A stretch of DNA of 64,000 bases from Pleionea sp. CnH1-48 (GTDB lineage: Bacteria > Pseudomonadota > Gammaproteobacteria > Enterobacterales > Kangiellaceae). Made by a program: the position numbers and the translations under genes. Positions 9,193 to 17,777 of this stretch are shown here, in pieces (position 1 is the stretch's first letter; every line of letters begins with the position of its first letter). Under the pieces are notes generated by a model. That model ran no database searches, was not told the DNA's origin, and saw nothing but the letters and a program-made list of their open reading frames with translations. The DNA lies in NCBI RefSeq assembly GCF_024124665.1, contig NZ_JAMXSB010000002.1:372001-436000 (forward strand). Direction: 5' to 3'.

Positions 9193-9834
9193 CTAACTTT
9201 GATATTCTTCTAAACTAATGCCTTCTTTTTCGCACACTCTTATAACAGAAGGCAACTTTGTAATCCGTTGAAGATATTTTTTAATATGAGGGAAACTCAT
9301 TGGTGGCTGGTGAATTTCGTCCGCCCATATTGCCAACATTAAAAAGTAAAAGTCACATGCCGATAGCCGCTCACCAGCCAGAAAAGGTTGTTTCGATAGT
9401 GCATCATCTAATACGGCCAAAAATTGAGCGACTCGCTCATGCTGCTGTTCTCTTATTGATGGCGCGACTTCGGGCATGGTGGTGTATTTATCTGGATAAA
9501 AATACACCATCAGTTCAGCTTGTAATGTGTTCGTTAAAAACATAAGCCATTGATGAAACTTTGCGCGCTCAGGAGTACCTAACCCTGGCATCATAAATTT
9601 TTCGGGGTGTTTCTCTGCCAGATGAACACAGATAGCCGGACTTTCAAAAAGTACCATCTCATCATCAATAAGTGCAGGAATTCGTCCAAGTGGATTCAAT
9701 TGCAAAAACTCTTTAGACTTATGTGCATTCTCCTTTCTATCCACCAAAGTTAATTGATAATCCAATTCCATATGTTCAAGTAAAAGATGAGGAGCAAGAC
9801 TGGCATTACAAGGATAATAAAATAGAGTGTACAT
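9193..9834 (-). CDS. Glutathione S-transferase family protein
   Basis: A 213-residue two-domain GST: N-terminal thioredoxin-like domain (1-80) with the glutathione-site pieces NPLGRIPAL and ESPAICVHLAE, and an all-helical C-terminal domain (90-205) with CDFYFLMLAIWAD. The active residue in PCNASLAPH is probably Ser or Cys of the bacterial theta/beta-like type. Cytosolic conjugation or reduction; substrate unknown. It is 58 bp downstream of the signalling operon on the same strand and may be co-transcribed. Confidence 0.88.
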   Translation of the reverse strand: MYTLFYYPCNASLAPHLLLEHMELDYQLTLVDRKENAHKSKEFLQLNPLGRIPALIDDEMVLFESPAICVHLAEKHPEKFMMPGLGTPERAKFHQWLMFLTNTLQAELMVYFYPDKYTTMPEVAPSIREQQHERVAQFLAVLDDALSKQPFLAGERLSACDFYFLMLAIWADEIHQPPMSFPHIKKYLQRITKLPSVIRVCEKEGISLEEYQS

Positions 9835-9892
9835 GGTTTCTTAAGCCTATCTACAAAACGACAGTCTAATGTAAATAGAGGTTGCTGTCACT

Positions 9893-10963
9893 CTAGTGTT
9901 CGAGTTGAGAGAAGCTAACAAAAAAACAACTACCGGAGCCTTCCTTACTTTCTACCCGAATATCTGCACCATGATTTTCGACAATACGTTTTACGATGCT
10001 TAAACCAAGGCCAGAGCCTTGATATTTCCTATCGGAGTGAAGTCGATAAAAAGGTGAAAATATTTTCTTAAGATACTCTTCTTTCATCCCAATGCCATTA
10101 TCCTTAAAGGTGATAACATGAGAGTGACTTTTCTTATTAAACTGATGAGCAATATTAATCTTAGGTTCATTCTCGTTGTATTTAATTGCGTTTTGAATCA
10201 AGTTATAAAATAGAATGAACAATTGTGATCTCACACCATTAATACTTGGAAGTTCTGATACAGCAATATTGTAGGACTGATCCTCGCCGCCCTCCAAGGT
10301 AGCACAAACCTCCTCAACCACAACATTCAAGTCAACTTCAGTAGTAACTATAGCCAAATTGTTAGTACTTAAATAATCATATAAACCTTTTTCAAGTGCT
10401 CCTATCGCGTTGACATTAGTATCTAATAAACGGAACCAATCAGAGAGTTCCTCTGTAATCGCCTCACCCAACTTTTCTTGTATAATTTTTGATGAACTAC
10501 CAATTCGCCGCACCATGCCTTTAAAGTCATGGGATAAAGAACGACAAAAAGCTTCCATATCGCTAGTTCTTTCTTCTAACAATATCTGTTGCTGTTTTCG
10601 CTTAATAGCATAAGTGCAAATACGATGAAGCAAGTTAATATTCAGCTCATCTTTTGGTAAGAAATCCTGCATACCATAAGTTAGCAGTTTATGAGCAACA
10701 TTCTCATCATTAATAGAGGTAAGAATGATAATAGGAACACAGGTTTCTATCTGTTTGAGCCTATCAATGGTTTCACCAATGCTTGAGTCGGGTAGCTGCA
10801 GATCACAAAGACAAATATCAAATGTTTTATCAGATAACAGGTCCATTGCTGGCAACAGGTTTTCCTCTGTATGAACAGACGTATCGTCGCTAAACGCACT
10901 CCCAATCAAGTCTTGAATAAGCAGCGCATGGTCTTGGTTATCTTCAACGAGTAAGATTTGCAT
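9893..10963 (-). CDS. Response-regulator/histidine-kinase hybrid (REC-HisKA-HATPase)
   Basis: A 356-residue cytoplasmic protein with the receiver at the N terminus (1-120; acidic pair in LVEDNQD, phosphoacceptor Asp54 in LCDLQLPD, Lys in FLPKDE) followed by a kinase core: His145 in SLSHDFKGM, N box NLIQNAIKYNEN, G1 DNGIGM and G2 GSGLGLSIVK. No membrane segment or PAS domain. It is the last of three signalling genes (gap 17 bp after the stand-alone receiver). The layout suggests that its kinase is gated by phosphorylation of its own receiver, perhaps by the upstream PAS kinase. Confidence 0.88.
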   Translation of the reverse strand: MQILLVEDNQDHALLIQDLIGSAFSDDTSVHTEENLLPAMDLLSDKTFDICLCDLQLPDSSIGETIDRLKQIETCVPIIILTSINDENVAHKLLTYGMQDFLPKDELNINLLHRICTYAIKRKQQQILLEERTSDMEAFCRSLSHDFKGMVRRIGSSSKIIQEKLGEAITEELSDWFRLLDTNVNAIGALEKGLYDYLSTNNLAIVTTEVDLNVVVEEVCATLEGGEDQSYNIAVSELPSINGVRSQLFILFYNLIQNAIKYNENEPKINIAHQFNKKSHSHVITFKDNGIGMKEEYLKKIFSPFYRLHSDRKYQGSGLGLSIVKRIVENHGADIRVESKEGSGSCFFVSFSQLEH

Positions 10964-10980
10964 TTTTTGCCTCTCAAATC

Positions 10981-11430
10981 TCAGATATGAGAACCCGGTA
11001 ACTCAGTTGTTAGTACCCAGTACAAATTCAGTTCCCTTATCTTACGAGAAAACTCATCAAATTGAATGGGCTTGGTGATAAAACTGTTTACTCCCTCATT
11101 AAAGCAAAGCTCGATTTCACTTTGAGCTCTTGAGGTAGTCACCATTACGACGGGCATAGATTTTAGTTTACTGTCAGACTTAATTTCTCTTAGTGCGCTA
11201 ATACCATCCATACGAGGCATTTTAATATCGAGTAAAACCAGATCCGGCTTATGCTCGCCATCGGTGTTATTCCACTGCTCTTTTCTTAAGTACTCCAACA
11301 ACTGCTCACCATTTGTCACATGAACAACCGAGTTTTCACTATTAAAATCTTTTAGTGTATCAATCATCAACTCGGCATGATCACAGTTATCTTCGGCCAG
11401 CAAGATATTAATTGGCTTAACTTGATTCAT
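10981..11430 (-). CDS. Stand-alone response regulator (Rcp1-like receiver)
   Basis: A 149-residue single receiver domain with no output domain: acidic residues in LLAEDNCDH, phosphoacceptor Asp68 in LVLLDIKMPRMDG, Thr/Ser in VMVTTSRA and Lys in FITKPIQ. The insertion before the phosphorylation site and the overall form resemble the Rcp1 group that pairs with phytochrome-type and PAS kinases. Its start overlaps the end of the kinase gene by 14 bp, so translation is probably coupled. It likely acts as a phosphorelay carrier or protein-binding switch. Confidence 0.88.
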   Translation of the reverse strand: MNQVKPINILLAEDNCDHAELMIDTLKDFNSENSVVHVTNGEQLLEYLRKEQWNNTDGEHKPDLVLLDIKMPRMDGISALREIKSDSKLKSMPVVMVTTSRAQSEIELCFNEGVNSFITKPIQFDEFSRKIRELNLYWVLTTELPGSHI

Positions 11431-13186
11431 TATCTAACTCCTCACTCTTACTCGGAAAGTGAAGTGAGAAACAACTGCCTTCACCATAGCGCGACTGTAG
11501 TTGGACAGAGCCATTATGTTTTTCCATAATGGCTTTTACAATCGCCAAACCAACTCCAGTCCCTTCTCCTATGTCCAAACGCTCAAACATGCGAAATATC
11601 TTGTCATGATATTTTTCTTCGATTCCCATTCCATTATCAATTACTTTAACCACCACCTCATGACCTAAGTCTTCAGTGCAAACATTAATAACCAAAGGTC
11701 TTGAGTCGTCTCGATATTTAATTGAATTAGTTAATAAGTTTTGTAAGCACTGCGACAATAAGCGTTCATTTGCCAATACAGGATGTACGCAATCATCAAA
11801 GTTCACAACGACTTTTGCATCTTCTAACATTGATTCAATTGAGTGGATAACGGGCATTGCCAAGTGTTTAACATCTGCCTTAACTTTCTCAATATCCTGT
11901 CGAATGATGCGAGACAGATTCAGCAAGTCGAGTAGCAAATCTTCCATGTGCTTTACATTTGCGCTAATTCTTTCAAAGCGATGACACTGTCTATCATCTA
12001 ACATATCTTTCAGTTGTTGCTGAAGCTGCTTAGTAAATCCACCAATCGTCACTAAAGGCGACTTAAGATCATGGGACACGGTATAAACAAACTGCTCCAT
12101 TTCTTGGTTTTTTTGGGTCAGCTTACTATTGAGGCTCTCCAGATTTTTTTGAATCAAAAGGCGCTCTCGGATATCAAGAATAGAGGCAACAACAAACATT
12201 CCCGATTGCGTATGAATCGGATTCAAACCAATCTCTACAGGAACTTCAGTCCCATCTTTCCTAACACCATTAAGATCCCTTCCCTTACCCATCGCTCTTG
12301 TAGTTGGCTTTTCAAAGAATTGCTTTTGTACGCTAGAGTGTTCAGGGCGATATTTCTGTGGGACCAAATTATCAACAGACATACCTAATAATTCTTTAGG
12401 ACCATATCCAAAAAGATTTTCGGCTTGAGTGTTTGCCAATACAATAATCCCACTCACATCAGTCATAATTAACGCATTCGGAGCCTGCTCTATAATCAGC
12501 CTTAACTGGTCTTGTTCTTTCTGACGATGAGAAACATCAACTATCGACGCAACAACCAGCTGCCGGTCACGAATTTTAATAGGATTTAAACCAATCTCAA
12601 CGGGTATCGCCTTACCGTCCTTCCGCTGACCTTTTAAATCCCTTCCGGCTCCCATGGCTCTAGGAACAGGGTTATCGAAAAACTGCTTACGCATTTGGGG
12701 ATGTATTTTTCGACTGTCTTCTGGCACAAGAGAATGCACAGAGGTACCTAGCAACTCTCCCTCTTCATAACCAAAGAGACTTTCGGCCTGAGCATTACTC
12801 AAGACTATGGTTCCATCCTCATCCGTCATGATCAACGCATTAGGAGCCTGCTCCACAATAAGAGATAATAACTCTTGATGATGATACTCATTGTTTAAAC
12901 CATGAATGACAACAAGAATGGTGACGGCATCCGCTGAATTACAAAGAACGTTGAATGAAATATTAACTAACGAGTCGGAGCTATAATCGACTTCGATCTT
13001 AATGTCTTCTTTTGTTGTTAAACATTTGTCGAAGGACTGGTTAATCTTTTCTTTTGCACTACCGTGAAAAAACTCACTTATGAGATTAAAATTCTTTAAA
13101 GCTTTTCCAAAACAATCGTCAGCAACGGCGTTTTGTTGTAAAACACGTCCTTTTGTATCAAGTAGAATGATCGCATCATCCTTCAT
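11417..13186 (-). CDS. Cytoplasmic PAS-PAS sensor histidine kinase
   Basis: A 589-residue soluble kinase. Residues 1-100 look like a degenerate PAS domain. Residues about 107-222 and 228-341 are two PAS domains so alike (EQAPNALIMTD, ELLG, RAMG.GRDL and PVEIGLNPI in both, offset about 121 residues) that they must be a tandem duplication. The kinase core follows: His372 in VSHDLKSPLV, N box NLLTNSIKY, G1 DNGMGI and G2 GTGVGLAIVK. No membrane segment, so a diffusible or intracellular signal (redox, oxygen, light or small ligand) is expected. First gene of the three-gene signalling operon. Confidence 0.9.
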   Translation of the reverse strand: MKDDAIILLDTKGRVLQQNAVADDCFGKALKNFNLISEFFHGSAKEKINQSFDKCLTTKEDIKIEVDYSSDSLVNISFNVLCNSADAVTILVVIHGLNNEYHHQELLSLIVEQAPNALIMTDEDGTIVLSNAQAESLFGYEEGELLGTSVHSLVPEDSRKIHPQMRKQFFDNPVPRAMGAGRDLKGQRKDGKAIPVEIGLNPIKIRDRQLVVASIVDVSHRQKEQDQLRLIIEQAPNALIMTDVSGIIVLANTQAENLFGYGPKELLGMSVDNLVPQKYRPEHSSVQKQFFEKPTTRAMGKGRDLNGVRKDGTEVPVEIGLNPIHTQSGMFVVASILDIRERLLIQKNLESLNSKLTQKNQEMEQFVYTVSHDLKSPLVTIGGFTKQLQQQLKDMLDDRQCHRFERISANVKHMEDLLLDLLNLSRIIRQDIEKVKADVKHLAMPVIHSIESMLEDAKVVVNFDDCVHPVLANERLLSQCLQNLLTNSIKYRDDSRPLVINVCTEDLGHEVVVKVIDNGMGIEEKYHDKIFRMFERLDIGEGTGVGLAIVKAIMEKHNGSVQLQSRYGEGSCFSLHFPSKSEELDNESS

Positions 13187-13830
13187 ACTGGATTACCTTT
13201 TAAAACTTCCCGTTTTGACTCAATGTTACTCTCATAATTGGTTCATAAAAAACTCATAAAGAGCGTTGGTAACAGGAATGTTTTTTTAAAATAAACAAAG
13301 CAATTGAGACAGGTTCCTTGCCTTAGTATTAGTCATATTTCCGCTAGTTTCTAATACTTTAAAATAAAAAATATCATTTATTGTATAAATACTTTGAAAA
13401 CTATCACCAATGTATTACTCATTTAAAATGATTAGAACGACCACATTCTGCCGTGAGTATTTCTATTCGTTTATCGACTCATTCATAACCATCTTTATCT
13501 TTCACTCGAACACCTTGTTAAACTCTCCACTCCTTAAATCAGTCACCTCTTTCATAGCCGGATAAAATATGAACTAGAATGGCTGCTAACACTCTACAAT
13601 CACAATTCTTCTTAAGCATTGAAAAATCAGGCAAAGCCCTCATAATAGTCTGATAAATCAATGCTCTAACCTTATTCAAAGAAGATTGTCTTATTTTCGA
13701 CAAATCTGAAGCAGAGATGTCACTATTTATTCATAGCTTAACTATACTATGAGGGTTTCGTCACAACTCATTGTCCAATATTTATACGGTGAGAGTGCTC
13801 CCCTCATCCCATTTAAAGGAAATATTAAAC
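13187..13830. other. Divergent intergenic region, promoters not resolved
   Basis: About 640 bp of AT-rich DNA between the minus-strand signalling operon and the plus-strand pyruvate kinase gene. It must hold both promoters. A possible -10 TATACT at about 13743-13748 could serve pyruvate kinase, but its -35 is poor. An in-frame ATG at 13771 is rejected as a start for pyruvate kinase. No RNA gene or repeat is seen. Confidence 0.45.
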
Positions 13831-15276
13831 GTGTATAAAAGAACGAAAATCGTCACCACGCTAGGCCCTGCCACCGATAATGAAGAGGCGCTCGAAGCGT
13901 TATTTAAGGCTGGTGCCAATGTCGTTCGTCTGAATTTCTCTCATGGAAGTCCAGAAGATCATAAATTACGCGCTCAGCGTGTGCGCGAAGTGGCCCATCG
14001 AATGGACATAGAAATTGCCATACTCGGCGATCTTCAGGGCCCTAAAATCCGCATCGCGCGTTTTGCCGACACCAAAGTGACTGTCGAACCTGGTCAGACC
14101 TTCGTGTTTGATGCCGACCTTGATAGAGAAGCCGGAAACTCGGAAGTCGTAGGCATAGACTACAAAGAATTACCTAACGACTGTCAAACGGGTGATATTC
14201 TGTTATTAGATGATGGACGACTAGAATTTAAAATTACCGCCATAGAAGGCAATCGTGTCATCACAGAAGTCATCATTGGTGGTGAATTAAGCAATAATAA
14301 AGGCATTAATCTAAAAGGTGGCGGCCTTTCTGCCTCAGCCCTCACCGACAAAGACAAAAAAGACATTCTGCTGGCCGCTGAGATTGGTGTGGACTATTTA
14401 GCGGTTTCCTTTCCGCGCAGTGCAGAAGACATACAATTGGCCAAAAAGCTTCAAGAAGAAGCTGGTGGGCACGCAGGAATCGTCGCCAAAATAGAACGAG
14501 CAGAAGTGGTAGAGTCAGATGAAGTACTAGATTCAGTCATCGAGGCTTCCGAGGCCGTGATGGTTGCTCGAGGTGATTTGGGCGTAGAGATTGGTGATGC
14601 CGAATTAATAGGTGTACAGAAAAAAATTATCCAACGAGCGCGAACGCTGGACCGTGTTGTCATCACAGCAACACAAATGATGGAGTCGATGATTACCAAT
14701 GCCATCCCTACTCGTGCCGAAGTTTTCGATGTGGCCAATGCTGTTCTTGACGGAACCGATGCCGTAATGCTATCAGCAGAAACAGCAACGGGCGAACACC
14801 CTATTCGAGTGGTTGAAGCGATGAGTCGTGTTTGTATTGGAGCAGAAAAAGAAAAGAGTACTCAAGTTTCTGGGCACCGAGTTGAATGCAAATTTGAGCG
14901 CAGCGATGAAGCCATTGCCATGGCGGTGATGTACGCTGCCAACCACTTAAAAGGTGTGAAGGCTATTTGCTGTCTAACAGAATCCGGAGCAACTGCTTTG
15001 TGGATGTCTCGTATTCGTTCTGGCATTCCAATTTACGCACTAACTTCTCGTGTTGATACTCAACGTCGAATCGCTTTGTATCGAGGTGTAGATTCTATTC
15101 CTTTTAACCCAAGCGTTCTGGCTCGACATGATGTTAACCGACTGGCAGTAGCAGAACTGGAAAAACGAGGCATTGTCGAACGAGGTGATCTGGTATTGCT
15201 CACTAAAGGCGATCACATGGGACTTCTTGGAGGCACTAACGCCTTAAAAATACTAAAAGTCGGCGAAATCGTTTAA
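13831..15276 (+). CDS. pykA: Pyruvate kinase
   Basis: Converts phosphoenolpyruvate and ADP to pyruvate and ATP, the last step of glycolysis. The product is 481 residues from the GTG at 13831, which has AAAGGAA upstream and begins with the family-typical (V)[16 protein letters not shown]. coli PykA is 480 residues. An ATG 60 bp upstream would add a non-conserved tail. Landmarks: [49 protein letters not shown] and [13 protein letters not shown]. It matches the PykA type ([23 protein letters not shown]). Single gene ending at a good terminator, then threonine synthase. Confidence 0.96.
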   Translation: MYKRTKIVTTLGPATDNEEALEALFKAGANVVRLNFSHGSPEDHKLRAQRVREVAHRMDIEIAILGDLQGPKIRIARFADTKVTVEPGQTFVFDADLDREAGNSEVVGIDYKELPNDCQTGDILLLDDGRLEFKITAIEGNRVITEVIIGGELSNNKGINLKGGGLSASALTDKDKKDILLAAEIGVDYLAVSFPRSAEDIQLAKKLQEEAGGHAGIVAKIERAEVVESDEVLDSVIEASEAVMVARGDLGVEIGDAELIGVQKKIIQRARTLDRVVITATQMMESMITNAIPTRAEVFDVANAVLDGTDAVMLSAETATGEHPIRVVEAMSRVCIGAEKEKSTQVSGHRVECKFERSDEAIAMAVMYAANHLKGVKAICCLTESGATALWMSRIRSGIPIYALTSRVDTQRRIALYRGVDSIPFNPSVLARHDVNRLAVAELEKRGIVERGDLVLLTKGDHMGLLGGTNALKILKVGEIV

Positions 15277-15286
15277 CCGTAATATC

Positions 15287-15311
15287 AAGCCTCCTTATGG
15301 AGGCTTTTTTA
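15287..15311 (+). terminator. Rho-independent terminator after pykA
   Basis: An 8-bp perfect stem AAGCCTCC / GGAGGCTT with a TTAT loop, running into a T-tract, 10 bp past the pyruvate kinase stop. Confidence 0.93.
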
Positions 15312-15370
15312 TTGCCCCAAAAAACATCACAAAAATAATAAAGTCACCATCAAGGCTCAGGGACATCATC

Positions 15371-16627
15371 ATGAAATATGTAAAGCATTTAGTCTGCACC
15401 GGTTGCGGTACCACTTATCCAGAAACCGAACTAATGAACTTGTGTCCACAAGATAACAGGCCTCTACAGTTTGTTATGGATGTCGCCAAAATCAAAAACG
15501 ATTACCCTGACGAAAGCTGGCATCATGATGATCTTCCATCCATGTGGCGCTTTGGCGCTCTGCTTCCCTTGAATATTGATGACAATGATGAAAGCCATTG
15601 TATTTTTTCTCTCGGCGAAGGCCACACGCCTGTTTTGGATTTTACTCAATACGCCAAAACTCAACTCAAACTGAATATTGATTTCTTTATTAAGGATGAA
15701 GGACAACCACATCAGGGATTTGGTGCTAACCCTACTGGCAGTTTTAAAGACCGGGGCATGGCCATGGTCGCTTCTATGGCAAGATTCCATGGAATACATA
15801 AGCTGGTGGTGCCAACCCAAGGTAATGCGGGTGATTCTTTAGCGGAATACAGCCTTAAGGCTGGCTTCGAAACCGCAGTGATTATGCCCGACGATACTCC
15901 CATGCCTATCTTAGGAAAAGTATCAGCCTATGCCCAGATGCACGAAAAAATTCATCTGGATTTGGTGTCAGGAACCATTCGAGAAGCTGCCGCCTTAATG
16001 AAAGAAAAATACCTGCCCCAAGGTTATTTTAATTGTGCAACCTTCCAGGAGCCGGGCTGGCGTATTGAAGGCAAAAAAACCATGGGACTAGAACTTGCAG
16101 AACCCTGGCCTGGAATCAAAGACAGTTGGTCACTACCTGATGTTATTTTGTATCCTACCGGTGGAGGAACTGGTATCTTAGGGATGTGGAAAGCATTTGA
16201 TGAATTGGAACAGCTCGGCATGATCGACTCAAAGCGTCCGCGTATTATTGCTGTTCAGAGTGAAAAGAATGCTCCCGTTGTTCACGCATTACAAAACAAC
16301 CTAAAAGATACAATACCCACTGATGGCGGCCAAACTTTGGCAACAGGTCTTAATGTGCCTGGTGGTGTAGGACATTTTAAAGTACTGGATATTGTGCGCC
16401 AAAGCGGCGGCGGTGGTATTACAGTTTCTGAATCTGCGATTGCCGACCAACTTTCTGCACTGTATCGTGACTACCGTCTTTGGATCAGTCCAGAAGGTGC
16501 CGCCACAGTAGCGGCTTTGCAACCAGCCTTTGAATCAGGCTTGATTAAGTCTTCTGATTCGGTGGTGTGTTTTAATACAGGAAGTTTTGAGAAGTACTTA
16601 CCAAATGTTCGCAAATTATTGTGTTAG
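15371..16627 (+). CDS. thrC: Threonine synthase (PLP-dependent)
   Basis: A 418-residue fold-type II PLP enzyme. An N-terminal zinc-ribbon-like stretch (CTGCGTTYPETELMNLCPQ) is followed by the catalytic domain with the PLP lysine in GSFKDRG, the phosphate-binding loop GGGTG and QGNAGDS for substrate binding. The family converts O-phospho-L-homoserine to threonine. The form with an N-terminal Cys cluster is also seen among related PLP lyases, so a neighbouring activity cannot be excluded. No thrA or thrB is nearby. A perfect 13-bp hairpin follows. Confidence 0.83.
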   Translation: MKYVKHLVCTGCGTTYPETELMNLCPQDNRPLQFVMDVAKIKNDYPDESWHHDDLPSMWRFGALLPLNIDDNDESHCIFSLGEGHTPVLDFTQYAKTQLKLNIDFFIKDEGQPHQGFGANPTGSFKDRGMAMVASMARFHGIHKLVVPTQGNAGDSLAEYSLKAGFETAVIMPDDTPMPILGKVSAYAQMHEKIHLDLVSGTIREAAALMKEKYLPQGYFNCATFQEPGWRIEGKKTMGLELAEPWPGIKDSWSLPDVILYPTGGGTGILGMWKAFDELEQLGMIDSKRPRIIAVQSEKNAPVVHALQNNLKDTIPTDGGQTLATGLNVPGGVGHFKVLDIVRQSGGGGITVSESAIADQLSALYRDYRLWISPEGAATVAALQPAFESGLIKSSDSVVCFNTGSFEKYLPNVRKLLC

Positions 16628-16640
16628 TTTTTCGCTTTGG

Positions 16641-16672
16641 GTGATAAGAATGTCTTAAAACATTCTTATCAC
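16641..16672. terminator. Bidirectional hairpin terminator
   Basis: A perfect 13-bp stem GTGATAAGAATGT / ACATTCTTATCAC with a CTTAAA loop. It separates the convergent threonine synthase and HNH nuclease genes. T-rich flanks (TTTCC on the right) are short. Confidence 0.75.
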
Positions 16673-16704
16673 TTTCCTCTAAATCCATAGAGGAGAAACT
16701 CAAC

Positions 16705-17358
16705 TTAACATTCTGCCAAAAACTTCTGGATAAATGCTTTTTCACCGGATTGATATTTAAGTTTGTATTTCTTGACAATACTGTCGAATTTCTCAACATA
16801 TTCGCATTGATAAAAAAACTGTGGCGGCAGCCAGCTATCAGGACCACTGGCTGACTTTTGACTGTTCAATCGATCTAAAACCACGAGTAAGTTTTCAGTA
16901 TCGTTCGCAAACTCTCGTTTCTTTGCTTTAGACCATTGGTAACCTCCGTGGTTATGAGCCCATAGCAGTGGCACTACGTGATCAACATCTAAGTCGCTGG
17001 CTCTTGTAAAGGTGTCACCGGAGTAAGGATCATACCAACGGCCAGAAAAGACAGTACACTTCTTACTATTGGTAAACCTTACTTTCTTTTGAGAGGTTTT
17101 TATCAATAGCTCCTGTCTTTCATTCTGGCAATCATCATCCCGGTCAATCCAGTGCTCATAATCTGAACGACGATAGTTAAGTAATTTTTGAGACTCATTT
17201 TTAGTTTTTGTTAAGGTTGAATACTGGAGTTTTTCGCCATGACAATGGTATACCCCGGTCTTCTTATTCTCATGGCATCCATCTTTGTTAGTGCGACCAC
17301 CATGAGCATTGGCCGATACCATAAAGGCTCCAATAACTAATATAAGGAAGTAATTCAT
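16705..17358 (-). CDS. Exported HNH-type nuclease (DUF1524-like)
   Basis: A 217-residue product from ATG 17358 (AAAGG seven bases upstream), which starts directly with a signal peptide (MNYFLILVIGAFMVSANA). The mature N terminus carries a YHYH-like metal-binding patch (HGGRTNKDGCHENKK then YHCHG), common in exported bacterial proteins. The catalytic part has DLDVDHVVPLLWAH, NDTENLLVV and LNSQKSASGPDSWLPP, the order seen in GmrSD/DUF1524 HNH nucleases. Probably a periplasmic or secreted DNase for nutrient DNA. An upstream start at 17409 would mask the signal peptide. Confidence 0.82.
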   Translation of the reverse strand: MNYFLILVIGAFMVSANAHGGRTNKDGCHENKKTGVYHCHGEKLQYSTLTKTKNESQKLLNYRRSDYEHWIDRDDDCQNERQELLIKTSQKKVRFTNSKKCTVFSGRWYDPYSGDTFTRASDLDVDHVVPLLWAHNHGGYQWSKAKKREFANDTENLLVVLDRLNSQKSASGPDSWLPPQFFYQCEYVEKFDSIVKKYKLKYQSGEKAFIQKFLAEC

Positions 17359-17745
17359 CTTTAACCTTTCTATTTTTGTTTTAGTAAATTTTTTTGAACG
17401 ATAAATCAACAGTCGTTTGCATATCGTTAAGCTAGGCGGGATATTAAAGAACGATTTATTTTATGAGAAAAACAAACAACAAAATATCTATTTCAGTATA
17501 TTTTTTAAAGTTTTTTATCTGACTACTTTAATGTCATTTCTGTCAATAAATATAAATGAGAAGGTAGTCACAAGCTCTATTAAAAACATACATTATGTTT
17601 CACTAATAAGATCAGGAGAGAGTGGACAATATTTAAGCAAACCACATTAAAGTTTTATAGGTAGGCTTTGGTTCCTTAAAATTTTTAAAACTATCTTCGA
17701 ATACATGAAAAGATCGAAGTTGCACAAGGCTTCTTCAGATAAAAC
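17359..17745. other. AT-rich intergenic region
   Basis: About 390 bp between two minus-strand genes. It holds a 77-codon plus-strand open frame (17417-17650) with low-complexity composition and no ribosome site, which I do not regard as a gene. The nuclease promoter should lie here but no convincing -35/-10 pair is seen. Confidence 0.45.
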
Positions 17746-17769
17746 AAGCGCTGGCCAACACCAGCGCTT
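17746..17769 (-). terminator. Rho-independent terminator after collagenase
   Basis: A perfect 9-bp stem AAGCGCTGG / CCAGCGCTT with a 6-nt loop; on the minus strand it runs into TGTTTTA. It starts 9 bp past the collagenase stop. Confidence 0.88.
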
Positions 17770-17777
17770 TATTACAG

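Noticed and set aside
13771-13830. ATG-started 20-residue extension of pyruvate kinase
   Set aside because: GTG 13831 has a ribosome site and starts where PykA proteins start; the extension is not family-like.
17417-17650. 77-codon plus-strand open frame between the nuclease and the collagenase terminator
   Set aside because: AT-rich composition, no ribosome site and no protein-like segments.
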